Below, piece after piece: positions 45,264 to 54,800 of a stretch of DNA of 64,000 bases; the first letter of the stretch is position 1; the number at the start of each line of letters is the position of its first letter. Where the stretch lies: positions 96,987-160,986 of the forward strand of contig JAGVVZ010000003.1 in NCBI GenBank assembly GCA_018304545.1, given 5' to 3'. Origin of the DNA: Candidatus Aenigmatarchaeota archaeon. GTDB taxonomy: Archaea; Aenigmatarchaeota; Aenigmatarchaeia; CG10238-14. The translations under genes and the position numbers were made by a program. The notes under the pieces are model-generated. The model did no database searches, was not told the origin of the DNA, and saw only the letters and a list, made by a program, of their open reading frames with translations.

Positions 45264-45995
45264 TTATTTTAAAGAATATCCTCCATCTACGACTAATACT
45301 TCTCCAGTAATATAACTCGCATCATCTGATGCTAGAAAAAGAATGGCTTTAGCTAATTCTTCAGGTTCCGCAAGCCTTTTTAAGAGAGTATTTTGCTTCA
45401 TTCGTTCAATTAATTCTTCTCCGGCGCTTTTGGTCATATCAGTCAATACATTACTTGGAGCAACTGCGTTGACCCGAATGTGTGGAGCTAATTCTTTCGC
45501 AAATGATTTTGTGAGCGCCACGATAGAGTTTTTTGCACACGAATATGCAAGAACATATTGGGATCCTAATAATCCTACGGTAGAAGTCAAATTTACTATC
45601 GCCCCCTGTTTTTGTATGATAGGCGCTACTTCCTTCGTCATTAACCAAGCACTAGTGAGGTTAGCGTCAATTGTTTTTTTCCATGTATCTATATCAGATT
45701 TCCAATCACCTGGCCTAATAATTTCACCTGCGTTATTGACTAAGATATCAATCTTCCTAAATTTATCTACAGTTTCTTTAATTAATTTTTTTACATCTTC
45801 TTCTCGAGATACATCAGCCTGAACCACAATACAATTGTCTTTACCTATTTGTTTAGAAACATTCTCAGCGTCTTCTTTTCTGGATTTATAGTTTACAACT
45901 ACTTTGCACCCTTCTTTTGCAAACAGCAAGGCTGTTGCTTTGCCGATGCCTCTACTAGAACCAGTAATAATTGCGACTTTATCTTTAAGTTTCAT
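45264..45995 (-). CDS. Short-chain dehydrogenase/reductase (FabG-like)
   Basis: 243 aa. TGSSRGIG (residues 11-18), NNAGEI, the Ser of NLTSTVG, YSCAK and the closing VVDGGYSLK are characteristic. It is FabG/glucose-dehydrogenase-like. Archaea do not generally make fatty acids this way, so an alcohol or sugar substrate is more likely. Isolated gene. Confidence 0.88.
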   Translation of the reverse strand: MKLKDKVAIITGSSRGIGKATALLFAKEGCKVVVNYKSRKEDAENVSKQIGKDNCIVVQADVSREEDVKKLIKETVDKFRKIDILVNNAGEIIRPGDWKSDIDTWKKTIDANLTSAWLMTKEVAPIIQKQGAIVNLTSTVGLLGSQYVLAYSCAKNSIVALTKSFAKELAPHIRVNAVAPSNVLTDMTKSAGEELIERMKQNTLLKRLAEPEELAKAILFLASDDASYITGEVLVVDGGYSLK

Positions 45996-46038
45996 GAAAT
46001 AATATTATATTCAAGAAATTTATCATTAACATAATGAA

Positions 46039-46530
46039 CTATGTTGAAATTTTCTGTCCAAATACTTTGTGGAATGCGTTAGCAAATGGTAGTGGAATAA
46101 ATCTAGGGAGTTCTGCGTGTTTCTTTTTAAAAGTTAAAAATAACCATTTATGAACTGTTATATCAAAAGCTGCACAAATATCCCATAGCGGGGGTATGAC
46201 CAAAACTACATTTTTTCCTACTCGTTTAAGTTCTTTATAGAATTGTATCGGATCATCAACATGTTCAATCGTGTGGGAGCACAAAACATAATTAAATTGT
46301 TTATTTTTAAACGGGAGTTTGTATATATTCTTAATTAAAATGAAATTAGGGAGATTTTTATGCTTCTTAATATCTGCGTTAATTCCGCCTCCATTTGTTT
46401 TCCCGCAACAAATGTTAAGATCCCATTTTCTGCTTTTCAATATTTTATTTTTTAGAATTTTGTAACTCAAAAGGTGAGCGAAAATCAAATAAAATACGAA
46501 TCCTAGAAAATAAGTTAAAAAAGACATCAT
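46039..46530 (-). CDS. Short membrane-tethered methyltransferase-like protein
   Basis: 163 aa. An N-terminal membrane helix (SFLTYFLGFVFYLIFAHLL) is followed by a compact type-11 methyltransferase core: DLNICCGKTNGGG in place of the usual GxGxG, YKLPFKNKQFNYVLCSHTIEHVDD as motif II/III, and VLVIPPLW. It is short, so the C-terminal part may be reduced. SAM binding by the atypical motif I is uncertain. Confidence 0.7.
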   Translation of the reverse strand: MMSFLTYFLGFVFYLIFAHLLSYKILKNKILKSRKWDLNICCGKTNGGGINADIKKHKNLPNFILIKNIYKLPFKNKQFNYVLCSHTIEHVDDPIQFYKELKRVGKNVVLVIPPLWDICAAFDITVHKWLFLTFKKKHAELPRFIPLPFANAFHKVFGQKIST

Positions 46531-46542
46531 AAAACACTTATT

Positions 46543-46983
46543 CTAAATTATATTCACATGTGATTTCCTCATCTCATCAATAAAAAGTCTGTGCGTGGGT
46601 TGCATTATATTTGTTTTGAATTCGTTCTCCAACGAGGATATCATTTCAAAACCTTGAGCGTTCAATATCATGTCAATCATTTTCCTTCCAGACTTTTTAA
46701 CAACACCTACATCAGGAGAGTATGTCTTTCCATATCTTGCCTCAACTAAAGCAATAATCTTGTCTATGTTACTAGCAACTATAGCTTTGTATCCCTCCAA
46801 AAATTTTAGTTGTGATCTAGACAATTCTTTTCTAAATTCGTTTATTCTATTAACTAAATTTTTGTCGTCCCCTTTGATGAGTTGTCCGTCGCAATAATTC
46901 AATAAAAATTTCCTAGTGTCAAAAAGTTCAAGCGTGCTGACGCATAGGCCAATTGGTTTAATATCATGCATAGTTATAGTCAT
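46543..46983 (-). CDS. Hypothetical protein (146 aa)
   Basis: No family recognised. Helical and charged: LSRSQLKFLEGYKAIVASNIDKIIALVEARYG, then SGRKMIDMILNAQGFEMISSLENEF. The track frame extends to 47058, but ATG 46983 is chosen because the upstream part lies in the aIF5B promoter and GTGGTAGAT precedes this start. Divergent from aIF5B. Confidence 0.65.
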   Translation of the reverse strand: MTITMHDIKPIGLCVSTLELFDTRKFLLNYCDGQLIKGDDKNLVNRINEFRKELSRSQLKFLEGYKAIVASNIDKIIALVEARYGKTYSPDVGVVKKSGRKMIDMILNAQGFEMISSLENEFKTNIMQPTHRLFIDEMRKSHVNII

Positions 46984-47002
46984 ATCTACCACTAATATAT
47001 TT

Positions 47003-47020
47003 GATATTTTAAAAATATTA
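47003..47020 (+). promoter_or_regulatory. TATA-like element upstream of aIF5B
   Basis: The AT palindrome GATATTTTAAAAATATTA is centred about 27 nt before the aIF5B ATG (47039), giving a near-leaderless transcript. It lies between aIF5B and the divergent gene at 46983. Confidence 0.55.
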
Positions 47021-47038
47021 AAGTGTAAAGTGACTGAT

Positions 47039-48796
47039 ATGGCAATAAGACAACCCATTGTGTCGGTCCTCGGACATTAGTCAATATCGAAGCTAACCGA
47101 AAATGTCGACCATGGGAAAACTAGTTTATTAGATTCAATTAGAGGTAGTGCTGTAAATCTCAGCGAACCTGGGAAAATAACGCAGCATATAGGGGCAAGC
47201 TTTGTACCCATAGAAAACGTCAAAAAAATATGCGGCAACTTACTAGAAAAATTCAACATTGACATAACTATCCCGGGTTTGTTGTTTGTAGATACACCTG
47301 GTCATGAAGCATTCACTACACTAAGAAGAAGGGGTGGATCTGTGGCTGACCTTGCAATTCTTGTAATAGACATCAATGAGGGATTTCAACCACAAACAAA
47401 TGAAAGCCTTAATTATCTAAAACAATTTAAAACGCCCTTTGTAGTAGCTGCAACTAAAATCGACTTAATTCACGGATGGCATCAGAACAAAACGTCATGC
47501 TTTTTGGAAAGCTTTCAGAAACAAAATCCGAAGATACAAGATGAAACTGAAAGACAATTATATAATGTCGTATCTCAACTTGCAGAAAGAGAATTTGAAT
47601 CAGAAAGATTCGATAGAATTTCAGACTTTAAGAAGCAAGTCGCTATCGTGCCATGTTCAGGAAGAACTGGAGAAGGTATTGCAGAATTACTTATGACCCT
47701 AGCTGGATTAGCACAGAGATTTTTAAAGGATAGGTTGACGTTGTCAAAAGACGGAAGAGGCACAGTTCTCGAAGTTAAGGAAGTAAAAGGATTGGGGACA
47801 ACAATCGACGTTATTGTCTATGACGGAAGAGTAGAAGTCGGTAATTATATTGTAATTGGTGGGCAAAAACCACTGATAACCAAAATCAAGGCCTTACTCC
47901 GACCACCTGCATTAAAAGAATTAAGAGTAGAGAAGAAGTTTGACAGTGTGAAAGAAGTTCATGCTGCGGCGGGGATAAAGATTTCTGCTCCGGATTTAGA
48001 AAATGTAATTTCAGGGAGTCCCATAATTTTCGTTTCCTCTGAAAAAGACTTAGGAAGAGCTAAAGAAATGGTTCAAAAAGAAGTACAAATTGTCGATTTC
48101 AAGAAAGATGTCGATGGTGTTATTGCTAAAGCTGACACGCTAGGCAGTTTGGAAGCTCTAATAAAAATTTTAAATGATAATGAAATACCAATTAAAAAGG
48201 CAGAGATTGGAAATGTCAATAAACAAGATGTTATAGAACTTACGGCTGGCAGCAGTGAAATCAGAAAAACTATTTTGTGTTTTAATGTTGATTTGCAACC
48301 CGAGGCAGAAATTTTAGTAAGAGAAGGCAAAATACCAATATTCAAAAGTAATATCATATACCGGATAATCGAAGACTACAAAAAATGGGTTTATGATAAA
48401 ACAGAAAGAGAAAAATCAGAGAAATTAGAATCTGTTATTAGACCGTGCAGAGTAAGGATAATTCCTGGTCTTGTTTTCAGAAAACATAAACCAGCTATTT
48501 TTGGCGCAGAGGTCACTGAAGGTGTTTTGAAAGTTGGAACACCGATGAGTTTAGAAAATGGAAAGGATGTTGGAAAAGTTAAACAAATACAAAAAGACGG
48601 CAAGAATGTGGATATGATTAGAACGGGAGATAAAGCCGCCATATCCATAGACGAACCAACTATTGGAAGACAAATAAATGAAGGTGACATACTAATTTCA
48701 GTTATGACATCACATAATTTGAATTTAATAAAAGAGATATGGGATAAATTACAGGATGATGAAAAATCATTGCTTGCTAAATGGAAAGTGATTTAA
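47039..48796 (+). CDS. infB: Translation initiation factor aIF5B, interrupted by a putative 27-nt intron
   Basis: Joining 47039-47075 to 47103-48796 gives a 576-aa GTPase that delivers/positions initiator tRNA and joins subunits. It begins MAIRQPIVSVLGH and then, after the join, VDHGKTSLLDSI, forming the G1 loop GHVDHGKT. G3 is DTPGHEAF; the expected G4 NKID reads TKID. Domains II-IV follow to the end. Unspliced, TAG at 47078 stops translation after 13 codons. The open frame resumes cleanly and is intact to the stop. The gene end overlaps a convergent Nudix gene by 30 nt. Confidence 0.92.
47076..47102 (+). other. Putative BHB-type pre-mRNA intron (27 nt) in aIF5B
   Basis: It starts A-TTAG and ends A-A. 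Pairing: TCGG (47070-47073, exon) with CCGA (47097-47100) is the 4-bp central helix; ACA (47074-47076) and AAA (47101-47103) are the two 3-nt bulges; TTAG (47077-47080) with CTAA (47093-47096) is the inner helix; the loop is 12 nt. Cuts after the second base of each bulge give AC|A and AA|A, and joining restores GGA-CAT-GTC-GAC. The outer helix is weak (GGTC/GACC with an internal loop), so it is a relaxed HBh'-like motif. No longer element is present. Confidence 0.82.
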
Positions 48797-49198
48797 TAAT
48801 TTTTTTATTGTATCTTTTTCATCTTTATATTTCAACAGTCTGTAAGCCAATTTAAGACTAACCCATTTAAAACCGACAATACCTTCTTTTTTATCTGGAA
48901 TTATTTTGTCATTTTTGTCAGCAAAAACAATATAGCATCTGACTTTCATTTTAATGTTTCTAGGATCAAAATAAATATACTCATGAATTTTTTTGGAAAT
49001 TATAATTTTTTTTAAGCCCGTCTCCTCCTTAATTTCTCTTCTTAAAGCCTGTCTAGAACTCTCATTTTTTTCTACCCCACCTTTAACAAGTCTCCAAAAC
49101 GGCTTCTTTTTATAATAATAATCATAACGTCTCAGTAAAAGAATTCTATTTGAACTTTTATCCAAAATTACTGCTTGAACTTTTTGTTCTGTTTTCAT
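48767..49198 (-). CDS. Nudix hydrolase
   Basis: 143 aa. The Nudix box GGVEKNESSRQALRREIKEE continues TGL (Gx5Ex7REUxEExGU, residues about 38-62). It hydrolyses nucleoside diphosphates linked to another group. Convergent with aIF5B, with a 30-nt 3' overlap. Confidence 0.9.
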   Translation of the reverse strand: MKTEQKVQAVILDKSSNRILLLRRYDYYYKKKPFWRLVKGGVEKNESSRQALRREIKEETGLKKIIISKKIHEYIYFDPRNIKMKVRCYIVFADKNDKIIPDKKEGIVGFKWVSLKLAYRLLKYKDEKDTIKKLLNHFPFSKQ

Positions 49199-49224
49199 TG
49201 AATAAAATTAGATTCGGAAGATAA

Positions 49225-49764
49225 TTAAGCTAAAACCTTTTCCGGTTCCGTGTCTCCCAATAAATATCTTATTTTTTGTTTAGATCTTTCTATTATTTCA
49301 TCTAATTTCTCATTTCTTTCTAATTCTGGTAGTTCCTCTAAATCTTCTACCTGAATTAAAGTTCCTTTTGCAATTCTTGATAAATAATTTACTCTCCTAT
49401 ATCCAGTTAGAAATGTTGAACTTCCATTCGCACTGTTATCAGAATATATTTGGTTCGGCTTTAATGTACAACCATCTATTGCCATTCTTGAAAGAATAAA
49501 TGCAAAAAATTCCGATGGTTTTCCATATGCTTCTGGATACAATCCTCTGTGTTTCAAATAGTATTTATCTAATTTTCGTGGAAATTCTGATCTCGTAATT
49601 TCTCCTATTCCTAACGAATACATAATAGCTGCATTGCAATAAAAAAGTAGAAATCTTATACTTGATTCATCGTCTGGCAATCGTGCATATCCCAGAACAT
49701 TCACTAAAGCTTTTTTATATTCCACAATTGGTTTTTTTCCGTTAGTTCTACTAATCATTTTCAT
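49225..49764 (-). CDS. Orphan hypothetical protein (179 aa)
   Basis: No family recognised. Soluble, alpha-rich; FLLFYCNAAIMYSLGIGEI is the most hydrophobic part but has charged neighbours. Its start overlaps the stop of the 331-aa gene by 4 nt (ATGA type), so the two form a unit. Confidence 0.6.
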   Translation of the reverse strand: MKMISRTNGKKPIVEYKKALVNVLGYARLPDDESSIRFLLFYCNAAIMYSLGIGEITRSEFPRKLDKYYLKHRGLYPEAYGKPSEFFAFILSRMAIDGCTLKPNQIYSDNSANGSSTFLTGYRRVNYLSRIAKGTLIQVEDLEELPELERNEKLDEIIERSKQKIRYLLGDTEPEKVLA

Positions 49765-50756
49765 TCAACTTTTATTTCAATTGTACCTTCATTATTCCAT
49801 CCATATGGATCATCACACACAAGCTCTCTTAACGCTCTAAAGTTACTATTTAAAACCAGATTTATCCCGGAAAAATCACGTTGCCGCCAATCAGGCAAAC
49901 ATGCAAGTTTTACGCATTCGCCCATAGATCTTCCATTAATACCATCTATTGCTGGAATCCATACTACAGGATATCCATCAAAGTACCAATTATCGTTGAA
50001 AGGTAATAAATACCCTGGAATTTGAAGTTGATGAGAATGTATATTAACTTTTAGTCTATTTCCTCTCAGTGTACTTGTATTCAGAACGCCTGCTGCCAAA
50101 TTGTATTCAAATAAAACTGGTAGAGATTGTTGTTCCCTACTTAAACCATATCTACTCAAATCTCTTTCTACCCCAAATATTTCGACTGCTCGACAATATT
50201 TATCTGCTATAGACTTTGGATCAGACGTTCTAGCGCCATTTACGCTTTTTATTGCTCCTCCTGGTTGAAATTCTTCTGATATTGTTGTATCTACATTTGT
50301 AAAATCATCTGTTGTAATAGAAAAATCATCGTCTACTGCGAATACCAAACCTGGCTTTGAATATATCCATATACCAAAAATTCCGTAAATGGATTTAATA
50401 TATTCAACTAGTTTAGCACGTGCATTCTCTCTTGCTGTCGAGTAAGGTTCTTCTGCTTCAGGTATAAGCGTTACAGATTTTCCTTTAGTTAACCAACTCT
50501 GAAGATCCTCTAAACCTACTAAATCAAGCAGTGTCGTGTATCTGTAAGTTTTTAGTCTATCCAGAGAAGAACCATATAAATCATATTTTACTCTATTTCT
50601 CGTTCCCATCACAATTAGTTCTGGTAAACCGTATAGTATTTCTTTGGCTTTACTGAAAATATACCTTACATCAGGATCTTGTTCCGCTGCCAAGCTATAT
50701 GGAGAAGTTGGAACTCTATATAAGATTTTTCGTGCAGGTGCAACGCTCGATGTCAT
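49761..50756 (-). CDS. Orphan hypothetical protein (331 aa)
   Basis: No family recognised. GLVFAVDDDFSITTDDF has an acidic cluster reminiscent of a GT-A metal site, but no other glycosyltransferase motif is convincing. Arg exceeds Lys (about 21 to 16). TTAAATCC lies about 27 nt before the ATG, so it is probably leaderless. Operon with the 179-aa gene. Confidence 0.6.
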   Translation of the reverse strand: MTSSVAPARKILYRVPTSPYSLAAEQDPDVRYIFSKAKEILYGLPELIVMGTRNRVKYDLYGSSLDRLKTYRYTTLLDLVGLEDLQSWLTKGKSVTLIPEAEEPYSTARENARAKLVEYIKSIYGIFGIWIYSKPGLVFAVDDDFSITTDDFTNVDTTISEEFQPGGAIKSVNGARTSDPKSIADKYCRAVEIFGVERDLSRYGLSREQQSLPVLFEYNLAAGVLNTSTLRGNRLKVNIHSHQLQIPGYLLPFNDNWYFDGYPVVWIPAIDGINGRSMGECVKLACLPDWRQRDFSGINLVLNSNFRALRELVCDDPYGWNNEGTIEIKVE

Positions 50757-50797
50757 AGCTACGATATAGAAATAAAGGATTTAAGAGTTTCTAGGAC

Positions 50798-51553
50798 TTA
50801 TAAGTCATGGAATTTACCTAAAAATGTGCCGTCTAAGAGATATATTTCCGCTTTCTTAAGATCTATAAAATCGTTTTTCATGAGTGGGCCTAGAAATTCA
50901 ATCATGCCTGTGTTTTTATTTTGAACATTTATCGGACTTCCTGATATGAGTTTGTTAAACGATGGTATAACCACTACTTTCAGTTCTTTTATTTGTTTTT
51001 TATACTTTTCAAAAATTTTTTCAGATCTAACGTTAGATTTAATCCAAATTGGTTTAACAATCCTATATCCTAGTTTGTCCTTAAATTCAATCGCAGGATG
51101 TATATGACTGATTATTATGCAATCAGATGACAGCAAACTCTCAGCCGGCCAAGCATGACCATGCAAGAAACCATATTTCTTTATTTTGAAACCTTTTGAA
51201 CTATGGATTTTAATGCCTTTGGGAACTATATTTTTTAAAAAAGTATCGTGATTTCCTATGCATATATCTATTCTCGCTATTTTTGAAAGTTCTTCTAAAA
51301 ATACAGGAATCTCTCTTTGTTCTTGAAAACTTATGCCTGGGACTTCATGTTTAATGTCTCCCAATAGTACAAGCCTCTTCGCTCCAGTCTTCTTTATCAA
51401 TTTTTCTATCTGGTTTCTCATTTTGTTGATTTGTGTGGGTATGTTAATCCCTGACTTGTAAAGCTCGTGTTCTATTCCTATATGTAGATCAGCGAGAACT
51501 AATGCAGAAATTTCATCTATGAATAAAACTGGTTGATTATGAATAAACCTCAT
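50798..51553 (-). CDS. Metallophosphoesterase (COG1407 ICC-like)
   Basis: 251 aa. The calcineurin-like metal motifs DLHIG, GDIKH, GNHD, HGH and SHIHP occur in order. The family is commonly linked to archaeal DNA repair helicases of the Lhr type, but no such gene is next to it. Probably a nuclease or phosphodiesterase. It starts MRFIHNQPVLFI. Confidence 0.87.
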   Translation of the reverse strand: MRFIHNQPVLFIDEISALVLADLHIGIEHELYKSGINIPTQINKMRNQIEKLIKKTGAKRLVLLGDIKHEVPGISFQEQREIPVFLEELSKIARIDICIGNHDTFLKNIVPKGIKIHSSKGFKIKKYGFLHGHAWPAESLLSSDCIIISHIHPAIEFKDKLGYRIVKPIWIKSNVRSEKIFEKYKKQIKELKVVVIPSFNKLISGSPINVQNKNTGMIEFLGPLMKNDFIDLKKAEIYLLDGTFLGKFHDL

Positions 51554-51589
51554 AAAATCTAAATCGATTTCAAGTTTAAAACAATAATA

Positions 51590-51844
51590 CTACCCCAATC
51601 CCTTATCAATCTCTCCTAATCTAGATTTAATATCATCCACGTTCGTGCTAACTTCTGTCAACGACTGGCTCACCTGTTCTTCTGTTTTAATAGGTTTTAC
51701 ACCAACCTCTGTTTTTCCTTCATTTAAAATTCTTATAGCACCATAAACGACAAAAGCAACTATAGCGAGACCAACCAGAAATTTTAACCAAAAAGGTATA
51801 TTGAAACTACTTCGTATTTGCGGATTCATTTGTCTTGTTATCAT
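51590..51844 (-). CDS. Small single-pass membrane protein with coiled-coil-like tail
   Basis: 84 aa. One membrane helix (FWLKFLVGLAIVAFVVYGAI) and a polar, possibly coiled-coil tail (SQSLTEVSTNVDDIKSRLGEIDKGLG). The start overlaps the stop of the 1110-aa secreted gene by 4 nt, suggesting a partner that anchors it or assembles with it. Confidence 0.75.
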   Translation of the reverse strand: MITRQMNPQIRSSFNIPFWLKFLVGLAIVAFVVYGAIRILNEGKTEVGVKPIKTEEQVSQSLTEVSTNVDDIKSRLGEIDKGLG

Positions 51845-54800
51845 TTATTAACCTCCTGAGTTTTACCATATTCATATTTCATTTCCATAAATTTGACCAG
51901 TGGACCGTCACATAAAGATAAGAAATCTTCTTTATTTCTCATATCTTCAAATCCTAAAGCATAATTATCAAATTTGCATGTCATTGACGCAAAACCATCT
52001 GGTATGCCACTGCCTTTCATTGTAACTTTCATTACACATTTATTATCTTCAATTCCATCTATTGTAACTTGCGGTTCATTTTCGCCTTCTGGAGCAAAAC
52101 TAATTTTTTTACATATCCTGAATGCTCTTTCAAAACAGTTCCCATCATTCTTGCAATCAGTCAACAAGCCTTCAGTTATTTCCTTGGCATCGCTGCCAGA
52201 GCTTAACATTAAATATAATATGTCTTTTAACATAACTTCCTTGATATACTTAACATCTCCTTTAATTTCTACGACATCATCTATTGTCATCTTATCGATC
52301 CTTGATTTAATTTTAGATTTTATTTCGTCCACTTTTTCTTTAGCTGTCTCAAACATCGACGAAACTCTTCTGTATTTTTCTTCCTCAGGGGATTTTATCG
52401 ACGCATAATAATCAGCTATTGCGTTTGTTTCTTTAGATAACTTATCCAACTCTATCTTAAGAGCATCCAACTTCAATGCCAATGACAACAACCCAGATGT
52501 GTCAGGAACTTTTTCAACTTTTTCAACATAAGTATTTCTGTCATCTCCCCTGGTTAGGCAGTCATGAAATACCACGCATCCCTGCTCGTTCTTTTTTACT
52601 ATCAACTCTCCGCCTTTCTCTTTGCACTCACTATAAACCTTTTCAGGAACATCATTATAACAAGATTCTTTTTCACCGCACTTTAATACAGGACAACCTG
52701 TTTGAGAATCGAAATCTTTGATCACTTTTAGCCCCTGCATCTCACACTCCTTTCCTATTGCTTTAGTAGGCGGAGTTATCTCTGAGCAACCTATTCTCTT
52801 CTCTTCATGAATACATTTAGGAATCTTGCAGTTATTTTCAAAATTAATGAAACTCTTACCACCAACCTCTTCGCATTTTCTTAAAGCCGATTTTATTTCT
52901 TCATCGTTGGGACATGAACGGGACTCAAACTGAACAGGGTACATGGAGATAGGAGCAATAGAAGCCGGGGTTGCACTCGTGCTACTTGTTTCAAATGAAC
53001 ATTCGACATACTCGCAACCGCTAAAATCTTTTCTAACTACAATATTGCCACCGTTGTTTAAACACTTCTCTTTTAAATAAGGTGGGTTTTGAGGACATTT
53101 CTTCTCACAATTGACCTTAACAAATCCGCTTTCGTCTATTTCTCTTTTACATTCATTCGATGTTACTACCATCTCTCCACCACATTTGTCAAATTTGATT
53201 AAATTACCTGTACAAGAATCATACCACCCTTCCCTTTCAGTTCCTATATCTCTACAAGTTTTCTTGCAATGATAGGCACATTCTTTACAAGTACATGTAT
53301 CACCTGATTCATAACATGGGTTTTTAGTTCCATCCGGGCACATGACATATTCCGGACATTTTCTTACAGGTGTTTTCTCGCATTCATAGCCGACAGCACA
53401 TCCCTTATCATTATAAATGGTTTTCATTCTCCCATCCTTGCAATAGTCAGATGGAGGAGAGGTTAATCTGGGACACTCTTCTTGACTCTTGCATACAGAT
53501 GAATCACAAGGCACTTGATATTGATTTGGTAAATTGCACCCGCCCTTATAGCATAATCTAGAAAATGTATCAAAGCAGCATGTGTCTTCCGATCTGCATT
53601 CATTCCACACTCTGAAGGAGTTTACTCCACATTTCGCGATGTCTCTTCTCACGTCCATAGTGGCAGAAATTCCATCTACATTAACTAATAGTGCTCCGGC
53701 TGAACCCACGTTTTCAAGTTTAAGAGTTTTCAAACCCACTTTTGTAGAATCTCCGGCATTTAGCGAAATCTCTCTACTTGTTTGGGGATTGCCCTCTTCA
53801 TAAACAGTTAAAGTGGCCTTTCTTTCTGAGAAACTATCTGAATATCTTGCCTCTTTACTTGTTATACCCACGCCATTGATTATTTTTGACTCTCTTATTT
53901 CGTTATTTACATTACATCTTTTAGAACATGACTCATCGGCATACTTGCGCCAAACTTCATTAGATTTGCATGATGTAGAATCGCCTTGATCTTCTGAATA
54001 ACCGTCATAGCATTGCCAATAGGCATTTCTATAGTTCATGCCAGAACGCAGAGTAGTTGTTGTCGACGGTGTTGTTAATGGACAATCTTGAGGGCACTTT
54101 CCGATCGTACAAGGAGCTAGAGGGCATATTTCGCCAGTACAAGGTGGGCAATACGCAGCTTCGCCTTCTTCACAAACACCGTTACCACATGCTGATTGAA
54201 TGGTGGTTGTCGTTTCGCAGATTAATTTACCACAGGACTGGCAGCTGCTGCCTTCATATTTACACCCAGAAGGAGGAGCAGGACAACTAATACAAGAAGT
54301 GATTGTTGGGTTATTACATGGACTTGCACAGTTAATACATCCGTTAGCATCTGGTAAATGATTATCTGGACATGGGTCCCAGACACATGCGATATCAGCA
54401 CATTTTATTGTAGTACTAGTCGGAGACAAACAAGCACCGTCTCTACATCCATTAGGACATTCATAAAAATCAACATATCTATATCCGTCTTGACAATAAA
54501 ATTCTTGCAAAGAGTTTTGTGTTTGCGGCGTACCGCCAACATTTGCACTAGTGCCACATATATCTGTTACATAAGTGGATATCATACAATTAGACTGATC
54601 AGCACATTTAGTCACTCCCGCTGTTGTTCCTTTAACATGATAGTTCTTACCATTATCAGAATCTTTGCATGATGGAATGATCATTGTCGTGGTAGTGATT
54701 GGCCTAGCCACACACTGTCCGTTTTCTTCAACGCATTGCTTGTCTGAAGGCGATGCCACTAGAGCACAAGCAGTATCTGGATAAATTCTAGCACAAGTAA

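Noticed and set aside
45343..45822. 159-aa plus-strand ORF over the SDR gene
   Set aside because: Antisense shadow of the clearly coding short-chain dehydrogenase.
47076..47102. Pyrrolysine or readthrough at TAG as explanation for the aIF5B interruption
   Set aside because: The nine-codon insertion would sit inside the nucleotide-binding P-loop, which does not tolerate it; the paired BHB-like ends fit splicing better.
47076..47102. Intein or group I/II intron in aIF5B
   Set aside because: Only 27 nt; far too short for either.
47279..47281. Start of aIF5B at the later TTG (47279)
   Set aside because: It would drop the G1 loop and switch region; the upstream frame is coding and conserved.
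51974..52408. 144-aa plus-strand ORF within the 1110-aa gene
   Set aside because: Antisense of the coiled-coil region; no family features.
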